20,008 nt of DNA from Gemmatimonadota bacterium (GTDB lineage Bacteria > Gemmatimonadota > Gemmatimonadetes > Longimicrobiales > Gaopeijiaceae). The position numbers were made by a program, and so were the translations under genes. Location of the stretch: contig JAGWBP010000022.1 in assembly GCA_021295835.1 (NCBI GenBank), forward strand, positions 28,409 through 48,416, read 5' to 3'. Positions 6,886 to 13,868 of this stretch are shown here, one piece after another. Every line of letters begins with the position of its first letter. Position 1 is the first letter of the stretch. The notes beneath the pieces were generated by a model, which saw only the letters and a program-made list of their open reading frames with translations, was not told the origin of the DNA and made no database searches.

Positions 6886-8025
6886 TCACCAATCCACGCT
6901 CCATACCTTGACAACAGGATGTAGGCCATCTACAGTGACTATTCCATGCGCGTTGACATCAACAATTGGCGGAACCGACTTGCGCAACGCAGCCCCGACA
7001 CCGCTCTCGATGTCCAGCAAATAGGTGCGAGTCGACTCCGGTAGGTCATTCGGAAACAGGCGTGTGTACTGGATCAGCACCAAACGCCCGGACGGGGTCG
7101 CGTGAACCGACTCCAGTACATCATAAGGTTGCGAGTCATCGAATGTAATTGCCGATGTCGTGCGGTTTTCCGTAATCCGCAGCACCGAATGATTCGTTAA
7201 CGCAGTTGTCCACACCAGCGATCCGTCGAGCGCGTAGCGACGAACCGACGACAACAGTTTGGACCCAAATATGATCCCGGAAGCCGTCGATACACAATCA
7301 ACCAGCCCTCGCGACAAGTGCAATCTTGCCGCTGGATTGGGGTCCAGGTACCCCGATCCGAAACCAGCAACGACAACCCCATTCTCGACGGCCACCTCCC
7401 TGATGGCATGTTTTTCGGTGGGATGCAGGCTGGAGACAAAAAGGCGATTGTCGGCTGCCAGACAAGAGTTCTGTATGGCGAGAAGAGGCAGATCGTAAGA
7501 AGCACTGACTTGCCAGGATTCGGCCGATGGCTCGAAGATCTTGATCCGACCGCGCGCCGAAACCAGAAAACGACCATCGCTGAGGGCTTCAATGCTCGAT
7601 GCTCTTCGCAACTCCTCGGGGCCGTCTCCAATCCCGCCAAAGCGACCCAGATGGCGACCATCGGCATCAAAGACCCCAACTTCATCGACGGATGCGTCAA
7701 GTACGGCAATCTGGCCTTCGGCATTGATCGCCACATCGGCCACGATACCGAACATCTCAGGATCATGGTCATCGCGACCAAGGGTCAACACGACATGCGC
7801 TCCCAGGACAGCCGCCTTCGTTGCTTGCCATTCCGCGAGCGCCTCCAGACTCAGGCCAGCCGGCAGTGTGTCTTCGGAGACCTGGGCATCAGCCTGGCCC
7901 GCGTCGTTTGCCGCGGTGGGGTGGACTATTGTGTTTGTCCCACGCCCCTCGCACGCCATCAGACATACACCTGGCCCAAGCAGCATTATGCAGTAGTGTG
8001 TGGGCAATCCGTGGTGTCGGGGCAC
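6886..8025 (-). CDS. Six-bladed beta-propeller lipoprotein
   Basis: The 379-residue product starts with a signal sequence ending in a good lipobox LMAC (22-25), so it is predicted to be lipid-anchored outside the cytoplasm. A low-complexity linker is followed by repeated four-strand units of an NHL/six-bladed beta-propeller, for example IVADVAINAEGQIAVLDAS, VFDADGRHLGRFGGIGDGP and SIEALSDGRFLVSARGRIKIFEP. The GGxGDGPEEL turn is typical of the propeller proteins common in Gemmatimonadota and Bacteroidota, which usually bind ligands or mediate protein contacts; the function here is unknown. The GTG start lies 17 nt after the ffh stop with little Shine-Dalgarno, so it may depend on ffh transcripts. 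GC is low locally (28 of 60 at 7141-7200), against the GC-rich ffh next to it. Confidence 0.75.
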   Translation of the reverse strand: MPRHHGLPTHYCIMLLGPGVCLMACEGRGTNTIVHPTAANDAGQADAQVSEDTLPAGLSLEALAEWQATKAAVLGAHVVLTLGRDDHDPEMFGIVADVAINAEGQIAVLDASVDEVGVFDADGRHLGRFGGIGDGPEELRRASSIEALSDGRFLVSARGRIKIFEPSAESWQVSASYDLPLLAIQNSCLAADNRLFVSSLHPTEKHAIREVAVENGVVVAGFGSGYLDPNPAARLHLSRGLVDCVSTASGIIFGSKLLSSVRRYALDGSLVWTTALTNHSVLRITENRTTSAITFDDSQPYDVLESVHATPSGRLVLIQYTRLFPNDLPESTRTYLLDIESGVGAALRKSVPPIVDVNAHGIVTVDGLHPVVKVWSVDW

Positions 8026-8042
8026 GTCCAGTCGATCGCTTT

Positions 8043-9356
8043 CTACCCCATTCGGGGCGGCTTCGACCGCTGCATCGCTCCCAACATATCGCGCATCTGC
8101 CCGAATCGCTTCAGGAGCCGGTTCACCTCCGACACAGGTCGACCGCTTCCGCGGGCGATCCGCCTGCGACGCGATCCGTTCAGAATCTCGGGCCGACGCC
8201 TCTCCTTGGGGGTCATCGAGAGGACGATCGCCTCCATGTGCTTCAGCTTCTTCGGATCCGCCGCCCCGAGCGGGAGCGACCGTGGCAGCCCCGGGATCAT
8301 GCGAGCGATCTGTTCCAGCGGGCCCATCCGCTGAAGCTGCCGCATCGCGACCAGGAAGTCGGCTAGGTCGAAGGTGCGCTTCCCCAGGATCGCCGCCTCG
8401 TTCAGGCGGGCACCCCCCCCGGCCGCCGCGGCGCGGGCGCGGTCCACCAGCGCCACCACATCGCCCTTGCCGAGAATGCGGCCCGCCATGCGCCTCGGCT
8501 CCACCTCCTCGAGATCGTCGAGGCCCTCGCCGGTCCCGACGAACTTGAGCGGCCTGCCGGTCGCAGCCCGGATCGAGAGCGCGGCACCCCCGCGCGCGTC
8601 GCCGTCCAGCTTGGTCAGCACGAAGCCGGTCAGCCCGAGGCGGTCGCCGAAACCGGCCGCGATCCGTACCGCCTCCTGGCCGGTCATGGCGTCCGCAACC
8701 AGGAGCGACTCTCGCGGCCTTAGAGCCTCCGCCATGCGTTCCAGCTCCTCCATCATCGGCTCGTCGATCTGGAGCCTACCGGCCGTGTCGACGATCAGGG
8801 CGTCCATGCGCTCGCTCCGTGCCCGGCGGTGCGCGGCCACCGCGACTCCCAGCGCGTCCTCGGCGCCCGGCTCGGCGTGGACGGGAACCTCGGCCCGACT
8901 CCCCATGACGATCAACTGCTCGACGGCAGCGGGGCGGCGCACATCGCAGGCTGCCAGCAGAACCCGCTTCCCCTGCCCGGCGAGGCGCTTCGCGAGCTTG
9001 GCTGCGGTTGTCGTCTTGCCAGCCCCCTGGAGCCCGACGAGGATGAAGACGCTCGGCGGCGCGGGAGACCATTGAAGCGCGGTCTCGTCGCCCTCCCCGA
9101 GGAGGCGGGCGAGCTCCTCGTGGACGATCTTCACGACCTGCTGCCCGGGCGAGACCGATAGCGTCACGTGCTCCCCCAGCGCCCTCCCCTGGACGCGCCT
9201 CAGGAAGTCGCGCACCACCTGGAAGTTGACGTCGGCCTCGAGCAGCGCCAGGCGCACCTCGCGCAGTCCCTCGCGAATGGCGGACTCGGTGAGAACGCCC
9301 CGCTGGGTGAAGCGACCCAGCACGCCCTCCAGCCGCCTGCCTAGCTCGTCGAACAC
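8043..9356 (-). CDS. ffh: Signal recognition particle protein Ffh (SRP54)
   Basis: Ffh is the GTPase of the signal recognition particle, binding 4.5S RNA and signal sequences to target membrane proteins. The 437-residue product has the N-domain helices (VFDELGRRLEGVLGRF onward, 1-85). Its G-domain has P-loop GLQGAGKTTT (108-117), DTAGR (190-194), TKLDGDARGG (248-257) and the GTGEGLDDLE closing motif. The methionine-rich M-domain (from ~330) includes RRPEILNGSRRRRIARGSG, the RNA-binding helix-turn-helix. The frame is open 86 codons further upstream but unrelated to Ffh, so the GTG at 9356, 7 nt after the purA stop, is chosen despite a weak Shine-Dalgarno. In many bacteria rpsP follows directly; here a propeller gene does. 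Confidence 0.95.
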   Translation of the reverse strand: MFDELGRRLEGVLGRFTQRGVLTESAIREGLREVRLALLEADVNFQVVRDFLRRVQGRALGEHVTLSVSPGQQVVKIVHEELARLLGEGDETALQWSPAPPSVFILVGLQGAGKTTTAAKLAKRLAGQGKRVLLAACDVRRPAAVEQLIVMGSRAEVPVHAEPGAEDALGVAVAAHRRARSERMDALIVDTAGRLQIDEPMMEELERMAEALRPRESLLVADAMTGQEAVRIAAGFGDRLGLTGFVLTKLDGDARGGAALSIRAATGRPLKFVGTGEGLDDLEEVEPRRMAGRILGKGDVVALVDRARAAAAGGGARLNEAAILGKRTFDLADFLVAMRQLQRMGPLEQIARMIPGLPRSLPLGAADPKKLKHMEAIVLSMTPKERRRPEILNGSRRRRIARGSGRPVSEVNRLLKRFGQMRDMLGAMQRSKPPRMG

Positions 9357-9363
9357 GTCGCAG

Positions 9364-10665
9364 TCAGGGCTCGGTGATGACCTGGCTTCGGCGCGTCCCC
9401 ACCGACACCATGGCGATCGGCGTCCCCACCAGCTCCTCGATGCGCTCGAGGTAGGACCGCGCCTCCTTCGGCAGGTCGCGGAGGCGGCGGGCACCCGTGG
9501 TCGCAGACCGCCACCCGGGAAGCGTCTCGTACACCGGCTCCACATCCTCCAGCTCCCAGTTCGTCGCCGGAAAGGCGACCCCGGTCTCGCCACCCAGCCT
9601 GTAGCCGGCGGCAATTCGCACCTCGGCCAGGGTGTCGAGCACGTCCAGCTTTGTGACCGCGATGCCGGTCAGCCCATTCACGCGGGCCGCATAGGCGGCG
9701 ACCGGCGCGTCGAACCAGCCGCACCGCCTGGGTCTGCCGGTAGTCGCTCCGAATTCGCCCCCGAGCTCGCGGATGCGCTCGTCCATCTCGGGATCGAAGG
9801 CCGTCGGGAGGGGGCCGTTGCCCACCCTGGTCGTGTAGGCCTTGACGACCCCGATCACCGAATCGATCGCCGTCGGGCCTATGGCGACTCCGACCGCCGC
9901 GGCACCGGCCGTCGTGTTCGACGAGGTGACGAATGGATAGCTGCCGTGATCCACATCCAGCGCCGTCCCCTGCGCCCCTTCGAGGAGTACGCGCCGTCCG
10001 CCAGCCAGCGCATCGGCGATCTCGGCCCCCACATCGGCGATCAGACCCGGGAGACGATCGGCGACCTGAATCGCCTGCCGCGCCTTGCCGGCTCGAGACG
10101 GATCCGCGTCGAGGAGGGCGAGCCGCCTTCGCGCCCACTCCAGGCCACGCTCCACCGCGTCGGCCGCACGGCGAGGATCGAGAAGGTCGGCGACGCGCAC
10201 TCCGCACCGAGCCGTCTTGGCCTCGTACGCCGGGCCGATCCCCTTGCCGGTTGTACCGATCTTCCGGCGCGCGGCCTCCTCGGTCGCGGCATCCAGAGCC
10301 TTGTGGTAGCCAAATACGACATGCGCGCGGGCGCTCAGCCCGATCCTGCCGCTGGTGTCGATCCCCCTGGCGTCCAGCTCATCCAGCTCGTCGAAGAGCT
10401 GGCCGAGATCGACGACCACTCCATTGCCGAGGAGGCAGCGCTTGCCGGGATGGAGCGCACCCGACGGCACCTGGTGCAGCACCACCTGCCGGTTGCCGAC
10501 ATGCACGGTGTGCCCCGCGTTGGCGCCGCCCTGGTAGCGAGCTATCAGCTCCGCGTCCCTCGCCAGCACGTCGACCACCTTGCCCTTCCCCTCGTCGCCC
10601 CACTGGCACCCGACCACAACCGTGCAGGCGCCGGAGAGAGCCCCCTCCGCCTTCCTGCCGATCAC
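9364..10665 (-). CDS. purA: Adenylosuccinate synthetase
   Basis: PurA joins IMP and aspartate with GTP hydrolysis, the first committed step to AMP. The signatures are complete: QWGDEGKGK (about 21-29, with the catalytic Asp), GGANAGHTV (46-54, with the catalytic His), GTTGKGIGPAY, LLEGAQGTALDVDHGSYPFV and VTSSNTTAGAA for IMP contact, TTRVGNGPLPT, and NGLTGIAVTKLDVL for GTP. Length (433) is normal. Two GTG starts are possible, at 10677 and 10665. The latter is preferred because it overlaps the preceding aldolase stop as GTGA, the coupling style used throughout this strand. The Shine-Dalgarno is weak for both. It sits between the aldolase gene and ffh. Confidence 0.95.
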   Translation of the reverse strand: MIGRKAEGALSGACTVVVGCQWGDEGKGKVVDVLARDAELIARYQGGANAGHTVHVGNRQVVLHQVPSGALHPGKRCLLGNGVVVDLGQLFDELDELDARGIDTSGRIGLSARAHVVFGYHKALDAATEEAARRKIGTTGKGIGPAYEAKTARCGVRVADLLDPRRAADAVERGLEWARRRLALLDADPSRAGKARQAIQVADRLPGLIADVGAEIADALAGGRRVLLEGAQGTALDVDHGSYPFVTSSNTTAGAAAVGVAIGPTAIDSVIGVVKAYTTRVGNGPLPTAFDPEMDERIRELGGEFGATTGRPRRCGWFDAPVAAYAARVNGLTGIAVTKLDVLDTLAEVRIAAGYRLGGETGVAFPATNWELEDVEPVYETLPGWRSATTGARRLRDLPKEARSYLERIEELVGTPIAMVSVGTRRSQVITEP

Positions 10666-11585
10666 GATCGGGGGCACCCATCGGTCAGCCCCGCAGCCTC
10701 CAGCGCTGCCGCGACACGCTCTCGTCCCTTCGCCGCGAGCGGTCGCAGCGGCGGCCTCGGCGCTCCCCCGACATGCCCGAGCAGATCGAGCGCGTGCTTG
10801 ATGCCCGCCACCCCGAGCTCGACCACGAGCACCCTGTGAAGGGCGCCGACACGTCTCTGCAGGGCACCTGCCTCCGCCATCCTCCCGGCGCGGAAGTGTT
10901 CATGGAGCTGCACGCACTCGCAGGGTGCCACATTCGCCACCCCGAGTATCCCCCCCAACGCCCCGATCTCGAGCGCTGCGAAGAAATGGGCGCCGCTCCC
11001 GACGAGAATCTGAAATCCGGGCTGAACACGCTCGACCAGCTCCGCCACAGCCCCGAGCGAGCTGCGCGATTCCTTGACGCCAACTATCCGCTCGTGCGAC
11101 GAGAGCTCGCCGACCAGCCCGGCCGGCAGCTCGATCGTGGAGAGCCTGGTCGGGACCTGATAGATGATCACCGGAAGCGGCGAGCCGCCTGCCACCGCCT
11201 GGTAGTGCTCGCGCAGCACCTCCGGGGTCATCGCCCCCCGGTAGTAGGCAGGGGGCTGAACCAGCACGGCGTCCGCACCCGCAGCAGCCGCCCGCGCGGC
11301 CATGCGCAGCGTCGCGCGCCTCGACTCCGCCCCAACCCCGGCGACGACCAGCTTCTCCGGCGGCGCCACATCCCGCGCAACCTCCCAGGCGCACTCCCTC
11401 TCGTCCTCGTCCAGCAGCACCGACTCGCCGGTGGACCCGCCGACGACGAAGCCGCGGACCCCCGACCGCGACCAGCGCTCGAGGTTGCGGGCGAACCCTC
11501 CCAAGTCCAACTCGCCCGTGCTGGGATCGAAGGGGGTCGTGGTCGGGATCATCACCCCCTCGAGGTCGATACCGGTCGGCGTCAA
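10662..11585 (-). CDS. DapA/HOGA-type class I aldolase (dihydrodipicolinate synthase family)
   Basis: The 307-residue product is a TIM-barrel pyruvate-dependent aldolase. Seen: GVMIPTTTPFD at the first strand, GGSTGES (49-55) in place of the GTTGE carboxylate-binding loop, PPAYYRG, the catalytic Tyr in IIYQVPTR (about Tyr142, with Arg147), and the Schiff-base Lys in GVKES (about Lys171). Several stretches (VAGVGAES, YYRGAMTPEVLREHY, LGVAGIKHALDLLG) read more like 4-hydroxy-2-oxoglutarate aldolase (HOGA1) than classical DapA, so the substrate is uncertain and I give no symbol. Start: TTG at 11585 with a weak GAGAG site, 16 nt after trpS; the ATG at 11552 would remove part of the first strand. 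It lies in the trpS-purA-ffh series. Confidence 0.8.
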   Translation of the reverse strand: MTPTGIDLEGVMIPTTTPFDPSTGELDLGGFARNLERWSRSGVRGFVVGGSTGESVLLDEDERECAWEVARDVAPPEKLVVAGVGAESRRATLRMAARAAAAGADAVLVQPPAYYRGAMTPEVLREHYQAVAGGSPLPVIIYQVPTRLSTIELPAGLVGELSSHERIVGVKESRSSLGAVAELVERVQPGFQILVGSGAHFFAALEIGALGGILGVANVAPCECVQLHEHFRAGRMAEAGALQRRVGALHRVLVVELGVAGIKHALDLLGHVGGAPRPPLRPLAAKGRERVAAALEAAGLTDGCPRS

Positions 11586-11601
11586 GGCTCTCGATCCGGC
11601 T

Positions 11602-12657
11602 TCAGAGCTCTGTCGCAGGCGACCGACCGGGGGGAAAGATCCCCATCCGGTCGCGCACGCGGGCAAGCGTCGCGCCAGCGATCGAGCGGGCCCGGGCGCC
11701 CATCTCGGCCACGACCTCGTCCACGTCGCCCACGCGGCGCTCCACATCGGCGCGGCGGTCCCGCATCTCGGCCGTCAGCGCGGCGAGCGCGTCGGCGGTC
11801 CGGCCCTTCAGGTCTACGTAGCGAAGCTTCCCAATGCGGTACTCCTCGCGCATTCGGTCGGCCTCCTCCGGGTGCCCCGACGCCGCCAGGAGGGTGAGCA
11901 GGTTGTCGACGCCGGGGCTGATCCCGCCCCCCTCTGCGGCTCCCGAGTCGGTGACCGCGCTCCGGATCTTCCTCCGCACGGAGCCCTCGTCCTCGAAGAG
12001 TCCGACGAAGTGCCTCGGGCCGAGGCTCTTGCTCATCTTGCGGGTGGGGTCCGCCGTCGACATGACTCGCGGCACCGTGGTCAGGAGCGTCTCGGGTTCG
12101 GCGAAGAAGTTCCCGAAGCGGGAATTGAAGCGCCTGGCGATCCCCCGGCTCATCTCGAGGTGCTGGGACTGGTCGTCGCCCACCGGCACGGCGTCGGCTC
12201 GGTACGCCAGGATGTCCGCGGCCTGGAGGATCGGGTAGAAGAGGAGCGCCGCCGGGATGAAGGCACCGTCCGCATCGTCCCCCCGTCGCTGTGCCCCCGC
12301 CTTCTCCTTGAACTGCGTCATGCGCGAGAGGTCGCCGAGCGAGGCGAGGGTGGCGAGGAGCCAGCAGAGCTCGGCCTGTTCGGGAACGGTGGACTGGACG
12401 TAGACGACGCTTCGCTCGGGGTCGACGCCGGCCGCCAGGAGACTGACGAACATCTCGCGGGTGGAGTCGCGGAGCTCGGAGGGATCGTAGGGCGCCGTCA
12501 TGGCGTGCAGGTCCACGACGCAGTAGACGCACTCGTGCTCGTCCTGGAGCCGCACCCAGTTCTGCACGGCGCCGAAGTAGTTGCCGAGCGTCATCACCGA
12601 GGTCGGCTGAATGCCCGAGTAGACTCGTCGCCCGGTCGACTGTGGCTCGTCTCGCAT
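11602..12657 (-). CDS. trpS: Tryptophanyl-tRNA synthetase
   Basis: TrpRS charges tRNA(Trp) with tryptophan. The 351-residue class Ic enzyme begins with SGIQPTSVMTLGNYFGAV (14-31), in which TLGNY is the HIGH-equivalent. It has VVDLHAMT, the family's PILQAADIL and VPVGDDQSQHLE segments (142-168), and the KMSKS loop exactly (207-211). Length is slightly above the common ~330-340. The ATG at 12657 has no clear Shine-Dalgarno, only a pyrimidine-rich leader. It is the first gene after a 140-nt gap that contains an AT-rich palindrome, so it probably starts its own transcript, with the aldolase gene, purA and ffh downstream. Confidence 0.95.
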   Translation of the reverse strand: MRDEPQSTGRRVYSGIQPTSVMTLGNYFGAVQNWVRLQDEHECVYCVVDLHAMTAPYDPSELRDSTREMFVSLLAAGVDPERSVVYVQSTVPEQAELCWLLATLASLGDLSRMTQFKEKAGAQRRGDDADGAFIPAALLFYPILQAADILAYRADAVPVGDDQSQHLEMSRGIARRFNSRFGNFFAEPETLLTTVPRVMSTADPTRKMSKSLGPRHFVGLFEDEGSVRRKIRSAVTDSGAAEGGGISPGVDNLLTLLAASGHPEEADRMREEYRIGKLRYVDLKGRTADALAALTAEMRDRRADVERRVGDVDEVVAEMGARARSIAGATLARVRDRMGIFPPGRSPATEL

Positions 12658-12678
12658 GGTGGGAAAGCTACGACATTA

Positions 12679-12724
12679 CGTGGAGTCGTGATCTACGGCT
12701 GGACCTACCATGTGGCGCTCCACG
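12679..12724 (-). promoter_or_regulatory. Possible leader hairpin upstream of trpS
   Basis: CGTGGAG (12679-12685) and CTCCACG (12718-12724) are perfect inverted copies 32 nt apart, lying 22-67 nt before the trpS start codon. If transcribed they could form a long-loop hairpin in the trpS leader. There is no run of Trp codons or T-box-like motif, so a classical attenuator is not supported. Confidence 0.25.
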
Positions 12725-12746
12725 GGCTCCGGGCGGTCGTGCGCAA

Positions 12747-12785
12747 TGTCAACTATAGATTACATTATGTCAAGTATAGTTGACA
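12747..12785. promoter_or_regulatory. AT-rich 11-bp inverted repeat, probable operator near trpS promoter
   Basis: TGTCAACTATA (12747-12757) and TATAGTTGACA (12775-12785) are perfect inverted copies separated by 17 bp. A third TGTCAA (12768-12773) lies inside. On the minus strand the internal TTGACA is a perfect -35 hexamer; a 17-bp spacer leads to GACATT, a weak -10. The patch is strikingly AT-rich for this genome and lies ~90 nt before trpS and 12 nt after the preceding stop codon. A dimeric repressor site overlapping a promoter is the simplest reading. No T-tract follows, so it is not a typical terminator. Confidence 0.5.
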
Positions 12786-12797
12786 GACAGCACCTCC

Positions 12798-13868
12798 TTA
12801 CCGGAACCGCTCCTGCAGTCTCTCCAGCCTCTCCGCCCCCGGACAGAGCACGTCGTGCGGCAGCCGAGCCAGGGGCTCCTCCACCGTTCCCTGAATCCCG
12901 TGAAAGTCCGCCTCTTCCCCCGCCTCCGCCTCCTCCTCCACGTACAGCAGCCCCGTCGCCACCTCTCCCGTCCGCTGCCGCTCCCGGATGTAGGCGTACA
13001 CCGCGTCGCGGTCGGTCGGATCGTAGTCCTCCGGGACCTTACGGAAGTTGATGGCGCTGCCGTCGTGGAGCTTCACCGTGCGCGTGTCCCCCGCCTCGTA
13101 CGCGGCCTGGATCTCGCGGGCAGGCGGCACGAAGTCGGCGTAGACGAGCTGGTTGTAGTTGTCGCGCGTGTACTGGTAGCTCTTGGTCGATCCCCGGTGG
13201 TCGTTGAAGGTCACGCAGGGCGAGATCACGTCGATGAGGGCAAACCCGCGGTGGCGCAGACCCGCCTTGAGGATGGGAACCAGTTGCTCCCTGTCGCCCG
13301 AGAAGCTCCTGGCCACGAACCCAGCGCCCAGGCTCAGCGCGAGGAGGACTGCGTCGATCGGGTGCTCGCGGTTGACTTGGCCGCGCTTCGCCGTCGAGCC
13401 GACGTCGGCCGACGCCGAGAACTGCCCCTTGGTCAGGCCGTACACGCCGTTGTTCTCGATGATGTACAGCATGTCGACGTTGCGCCGCACCACATGAGCG
13501 AACTGGCCCATCCCGATCGACAGGCTGTCGCCATCTCCCGAGATTCCGATGCACGTCAGGTCGCGGTTGGCCGCGTGCGCCCCGGTGGTCACCGACGGCA
13601 TCCTCCCGTGCACGCCGTTGAAGCCGTGCGCCTCCTGCAGGAAATACCCCGTCGTCTTCCCGCTGCACCCAATGCCGGAGGTCTTGGCTACCATGTGGGG
13701 TGGAATCTCCAGACCCCAGAACGCCTCGATGATCGCGGCCGTGATCGAGTCGTGCCCACATCCAGCGCATAGGGTGGACATCGTGCCCTCGTAGTCGCGA
13801 CGGGTGAGCCCCTGACGGTTGCGGGCCAGCCCCGGATGGTGGACACGGGGCTTCCTGATATGGGTCAT
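12798..13868 (-). CDS. korB: 2-oxoacid:ferredoxin oxidoreductase, beta subunit
   Basis: This is the thiamine-diphosphate subunit of a 2-oxoglutarate- or pyruvate-type oxidoreductase that converts a 2-oxoacid and CoA to acyl-CoA while reducing ferredoxin. Seen in the 356 residues: CAGCGH (34-39), TSGIGCSG (63-70), HGRMPSVTTGAH, the ThDP-binding GDGDSLSIG (111-119) with ENNGVYGLTKGQ (138-149), and the C-terminal extension after FNDHRGSTKSY. It is closest in character to the KorB-like subunits of two-subunit enzymes that lack their own ferredoxin domain. Its ATG overlaps the methyltransferase stop (ATGA, 13865-13868). The partner alpha subunit is on the other side of that gene. The symbol is by analogy; the substrate cannot be fixed from sequence. 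Confidence 0.87.
   Translation of the reverse strand: MTHIRKPRVHHPGLARNRQGLTRRDYEGTMSTLCAGCGHDSITAAIIEAFWGLEIPPHMVAKTSGIGCSGKTTGYFLQEAHGFNGVHGRMPSVTTGAHAANRDLTCIGISGDGDSLSIGMGQFAHVVRRNVDMLYIIENNGVYGLTKGQFSASADVGSTAKRGQVNREHPIDAVLLALSLGAGFVARSFSGDREQLVPILKAGLRHRGFALIDVISPCVTFNDHRGSTKSYQYTRDNYNQLVYADFVPPAREIQAAYEAGDTRTVKLHDGSAINFRKVPEDYDPTDRDAVYAYIRERQRTGEVATGLLYVEEEAEAGEEADFHGIQGTVEEPLARLPHDVLCPGAERLERLQERFR

Noticed and set aside
9357..9614. N-terminal extension of Ffh
   Set aside because: It overlaps purA in another frame and does not resemble an SRP N-domain, which begins at the GTG at 9356.
9226..11897. Two long plus-strand frames opposite ffh, purA and the aldolase gene
   Set aside because: They are rich in Arg, Pro and Gly with no family resemblance and lie fully antisense to conserved genes.
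11302..12783. Long plus-strand open frame opposite trpS and the aldolase gene
   Set aside because: It is antisense to two clear housekeeping genes, has no recognisable domain, and arises from high-GC third-position bias.
12658..12797. T-box or tryptophan attenuator before trpS
   Set aside because: There is no T-box sequence, no Trp-rich leader peptide and no terminator hairpin with a T-tract.
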